A stretch of 46,254 bases of DNA, taken from CAVSPO01 sp963730005. GTDB lineage: Bacteria; Actinomycetota; Actinomycetes; Propionibacteriales; Propionibacteriaceae. The notes under the pieces are model-generated. The model saw only the letters and a list, made by a program, of their open reading frames with translations, did no database searches and was not told the DNA's origin. The DNA lies in NCBI GenBank assembly GCA_963730005.1, contig CAVSPO010000022.1, forward strand, positions 1-46,254, given 5' to 3'. Both the position numbers and the translations under genes were made by a program. Shown piece after piece: positions 45,231 to 46,254 of this stretch. Position 1 is the stretch's first letter, and each line of letters begins with the position of its first letter.

Positions 45231-45545
45231 TCAATCGAGCAGCGGGATGTCGAGGTCGTAAGCCAGGACGACGGCCCGGGCGAGTTCGGTCTCCTGGGCG
45301 TAGGTCAGGAACCCGACGGTGCGGCCGAGCAGCTTGGTTGGAACGGTGACGACGTTGTCGAGGGAGATCACGCCGTCGTGGTCCAGGCCGTTGGCAGGTC
45401 CGACAGGAACCTCGCTGGACAGGCCCTTGATGGTGGAGGTGATCGGCGCGATCGTGACTTTCGTCATGGCCGACCGCGCTGCACCGCGAGTCAGAACGAC
45501 AGCTGGACGTGTCTTGTCCAGGCGCACCAGGCAGATCTCGCGCAC
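45231..45545 (-). CDS. MazF/PemK-type toxin (endoribonuclease)
   Basis: A 104-residue protein, VREICLVRLDKTRPAVVLTR, AMTKVTIAPITSTIKGLSSE, VPVGPANGLDHDGVISLDNV, VTVPTKLLGRTVGFLTYAQE. The Arg-Pro-Val (KTRPAVVLTR) and the ITSTI..LSSEV...GL..DGV..LDN blocks are the PemK/MazF signature. These toxins cleave mRNA and arrest growth until bound by antitoxin. GTG 45545 lies 4 bases after the antitoxin stop, so the pair is translationally coupled. It is convergent with the reverse transcriptase gene, 158 bases away. Confidence 0.85.
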   Translation of the reverse strand: MREICLVRLDKTRPAVVLTRGAARSAMTKVTIAPITSTIKGLSSEVPVGPANGLDHDGVISLDNVVTVPTKLLGRTVGFLTYAQETELARAVVLAYDLDIPLLD

Positions 45546-45549
45546 GGGG

Positions 45550-45783
45550 TCAGTCCTCAACGGTCGGGTGTGTGACGGACCAGGCGACCAGTTCGTCGAG
45601 GTCGTCCGTGGTTCCCAGTTTGCGGAGGATGGCGGCGTCCTGTTCGGCAGCTTGACGGCGCATTTCGCGCTCGACGGCACGGGCCACCAGCGCAGCCCGG
45701 CTGGGAGCGTTGCCGGCGGCCACCACCTTGTCGAGGAAGGCCACCATGTCGTCGGGAAGACGGATCGCGATCTGCACAGTCAT
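45550..45783 (-). CDS. Ribbon-helix-helix antitoxin
   Basis: A 77-residue protein, MTVQIAIRLPDDMVAFLDKV, VAAGNAPSRAALVARAVERE, then MRRQAAEQDAAILRKLGTTD and DLDELVAWSVTHPTVED. The N-terminus is a ribbon-helix-helix DNA-binding domain (strand TVQIAIRLPDD, helices, SRAALVARAVE) and the C-terminal helix and acidic tail would wrap the toxin. ATG 45783 begins the conserved strand. As first gene of the pair it should repress its own promoter near 45790-45830. The pair can stabilise the mobile element or act in phage defence. Confidence 0.85.
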   Translation of the reverse strand: MTVQIAIRLPDDMVAFLDKVVAAGNAPSRAALVARAVEREMRRQAAEQDAAILRKLGTTDDLDELVAWSVTHPTVED

Positions 45784-45901
45784 GCCACCGATCATACCTG
45801 AACGGGTCCCATAGTGGGATGCTCGCTTATGCCGATCCTCGCGCCCCGGAGCGCGGGCGTTGCTGAATCACTCCATCTTGGGTGTCTTGTAGCGTCGCGT
45901 C

Positions 45902-46254
45902 ATGCGCTTGTCGGTGGTGGACTGGAACGTGAACGGGTTCACCCGGGGGGCCCAGGCGGAGTTTCTGGGCTCGCTGGAATGGGACGTGGCATGCCTGCAG
46001 GAGTTGACTCGCACCACGTGGCAGGACTTCCAAGTCTTCGGCGACCAAGGGGACGTGGCCTTCGACTACTTGCCGCCGCTGGCGGGAGCCGGGCCACGGT
46101 ACGGCTGTTCCGTTCGGTGCGGTCACCGGCACGACTCGATGGCTTCACCGTCCTTCGCGACGTGCCATCGCGGAACGCGCCGCCATGGCGATGGTGACCG
46201 TCGCTGGTCTGCGCGTTTGGGTCGGGAGTCGGGCTGCGCCGCCCGGGGTGACAT
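45902..46254 (+). CDS. Endonuclease/exonuclease/phosphatase-family protein, 5' part (runs off window; frame break near 46105)
   Basis: ATG 45902 starts MRLSVVDWNVNGFTRGAQAE, FLGSLEWDVACLQELTRTTW, QDFQVFGDQGDVAFDYLPPL and AGAGPRYGCSV. WNVNG (Asn) and LQEL (Glu, metal ligand) are the first two motifs of the EEP fold shared by ExoIII, DNase I and inositol phosphatases. Near 46105 the frame changes and the expected next block appears as AERAAMAMVTVAGLRVWVGS, consistent with one extra base. The gene continues past the window end. Substrate is unknown. Confidence 0.65.
   Translation, partial: MRLSVVDWNVNGFTRGAQAEFLGSLEWDVACLQELTRTTWQDFQVFGDQGDVAFDYLPPLAGAGPRYGCSVRCGHRHDSMASPSFATCHRGTRRHGDGDRRWSARLGRESGCAARGD

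Overview
The window comes from a high-GC actinobacterium. Evidence is the strongly GC-biased third codon positions, frequent GTG starts, ATGA/GTGA stop-start overlaps, the SCO6880-type conjugation ATPase partner, MobF relaxase and S-layer-like 'DAMAAFMYRL' repeats. A member of Propionibacteriaceae or Micrococcales would fit, but the genus cannot be fixed from sequence alone. Most of the window reads as a conjugative element (ICE or plasmid) carrying defence and stability genes and scarred by insertions and integrase decay.

Layout. 0-4.7 kb: a Tad/Flp pilus cluster (Flp-like pilin, two TadE-like and one TadG-like pseudopilin) and a large LysM + BTAD protein. 4.7-7.0 kb: an IS1634/IS1549-type insertion sequence between 146-bp direct repeats, then remnants of two tandem tyrosine recombinases. 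7.0-10.6 kb: a 1,207-aa minus-strand protein with a C-terminal PD-(D/E)XK nuclease motif. 11.0-23.7 kb: a plus-strand mating-pore operon (sigma-like regulator, ParA/MinD-like ATPase, pilin-like membrane protein, VirB8-like, VirB6-like, SCO6880-family, VirB4-like, a three-domain cell-wall hydrolase, membrane protein, VirD4-like coupling protein, hypothetical, sigma-70-like factor). 23.8-27.2 kb: a small gene, a truncated ArdC-type antirestriction gene, another integrase remnant, a complete IS3-family element and IS debris. 27.2-31.2 kb: a PrrC/RloC-type AAA ATPase, a DUF6933 protein and a UPF0158 protein. 31.5-38.8 kb: a minus-strand mobilisation operon (zinc-ribbon protein, MobF relaxase-helicase, toprim primase, prepilin peptidase) facing a divergent small gene, with an oriT-like gap between. 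39.1-42.5 kb: a membrane protein and a secreted seven-repeat beta-propeller protein with three S-layer-like repeats. 43.1-45.1 kb: a retron-like cassette (DUF3800-like protein, structured RNA candidate, reverse transcriptase). 45.2-46.25 kb: a MazF/RHH toxin-antitoxin pair and the start of an endonuclease/exonuclease/phosphatase gene.

How the parts work together. The mating-pore genes and the MobF relaxase, helicase and primase form one conjugation machine. The hydrolase would open the peptidoglycan, the coupling protein would bring the relaxosome to the pore, and the prepilin peptidase could process the pilins at the left end. Four of the transfer-related transcription units share a two-block upstream motif (GTGAGCAGGAA, 13 bases, GGCKTGNKGTGK), which suggests common control, perhaps by an element-encoded sigma factor. 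The nuclease, the AAA ATPase, the retron and the toxin-antitoxin form a scattered defence/stability cargo.

Caveat. Many conserved transfer genes (especially 17.6-23.7 and 32.1-37.7 kb) are broken by single-base frame changes while their protein motifs continue in the next frame, whereas cargo genes are intact. Coordinates of these genes span the whole recognisable protein. Whether the breaks are sequencing errors or real decay cannot be decided here.
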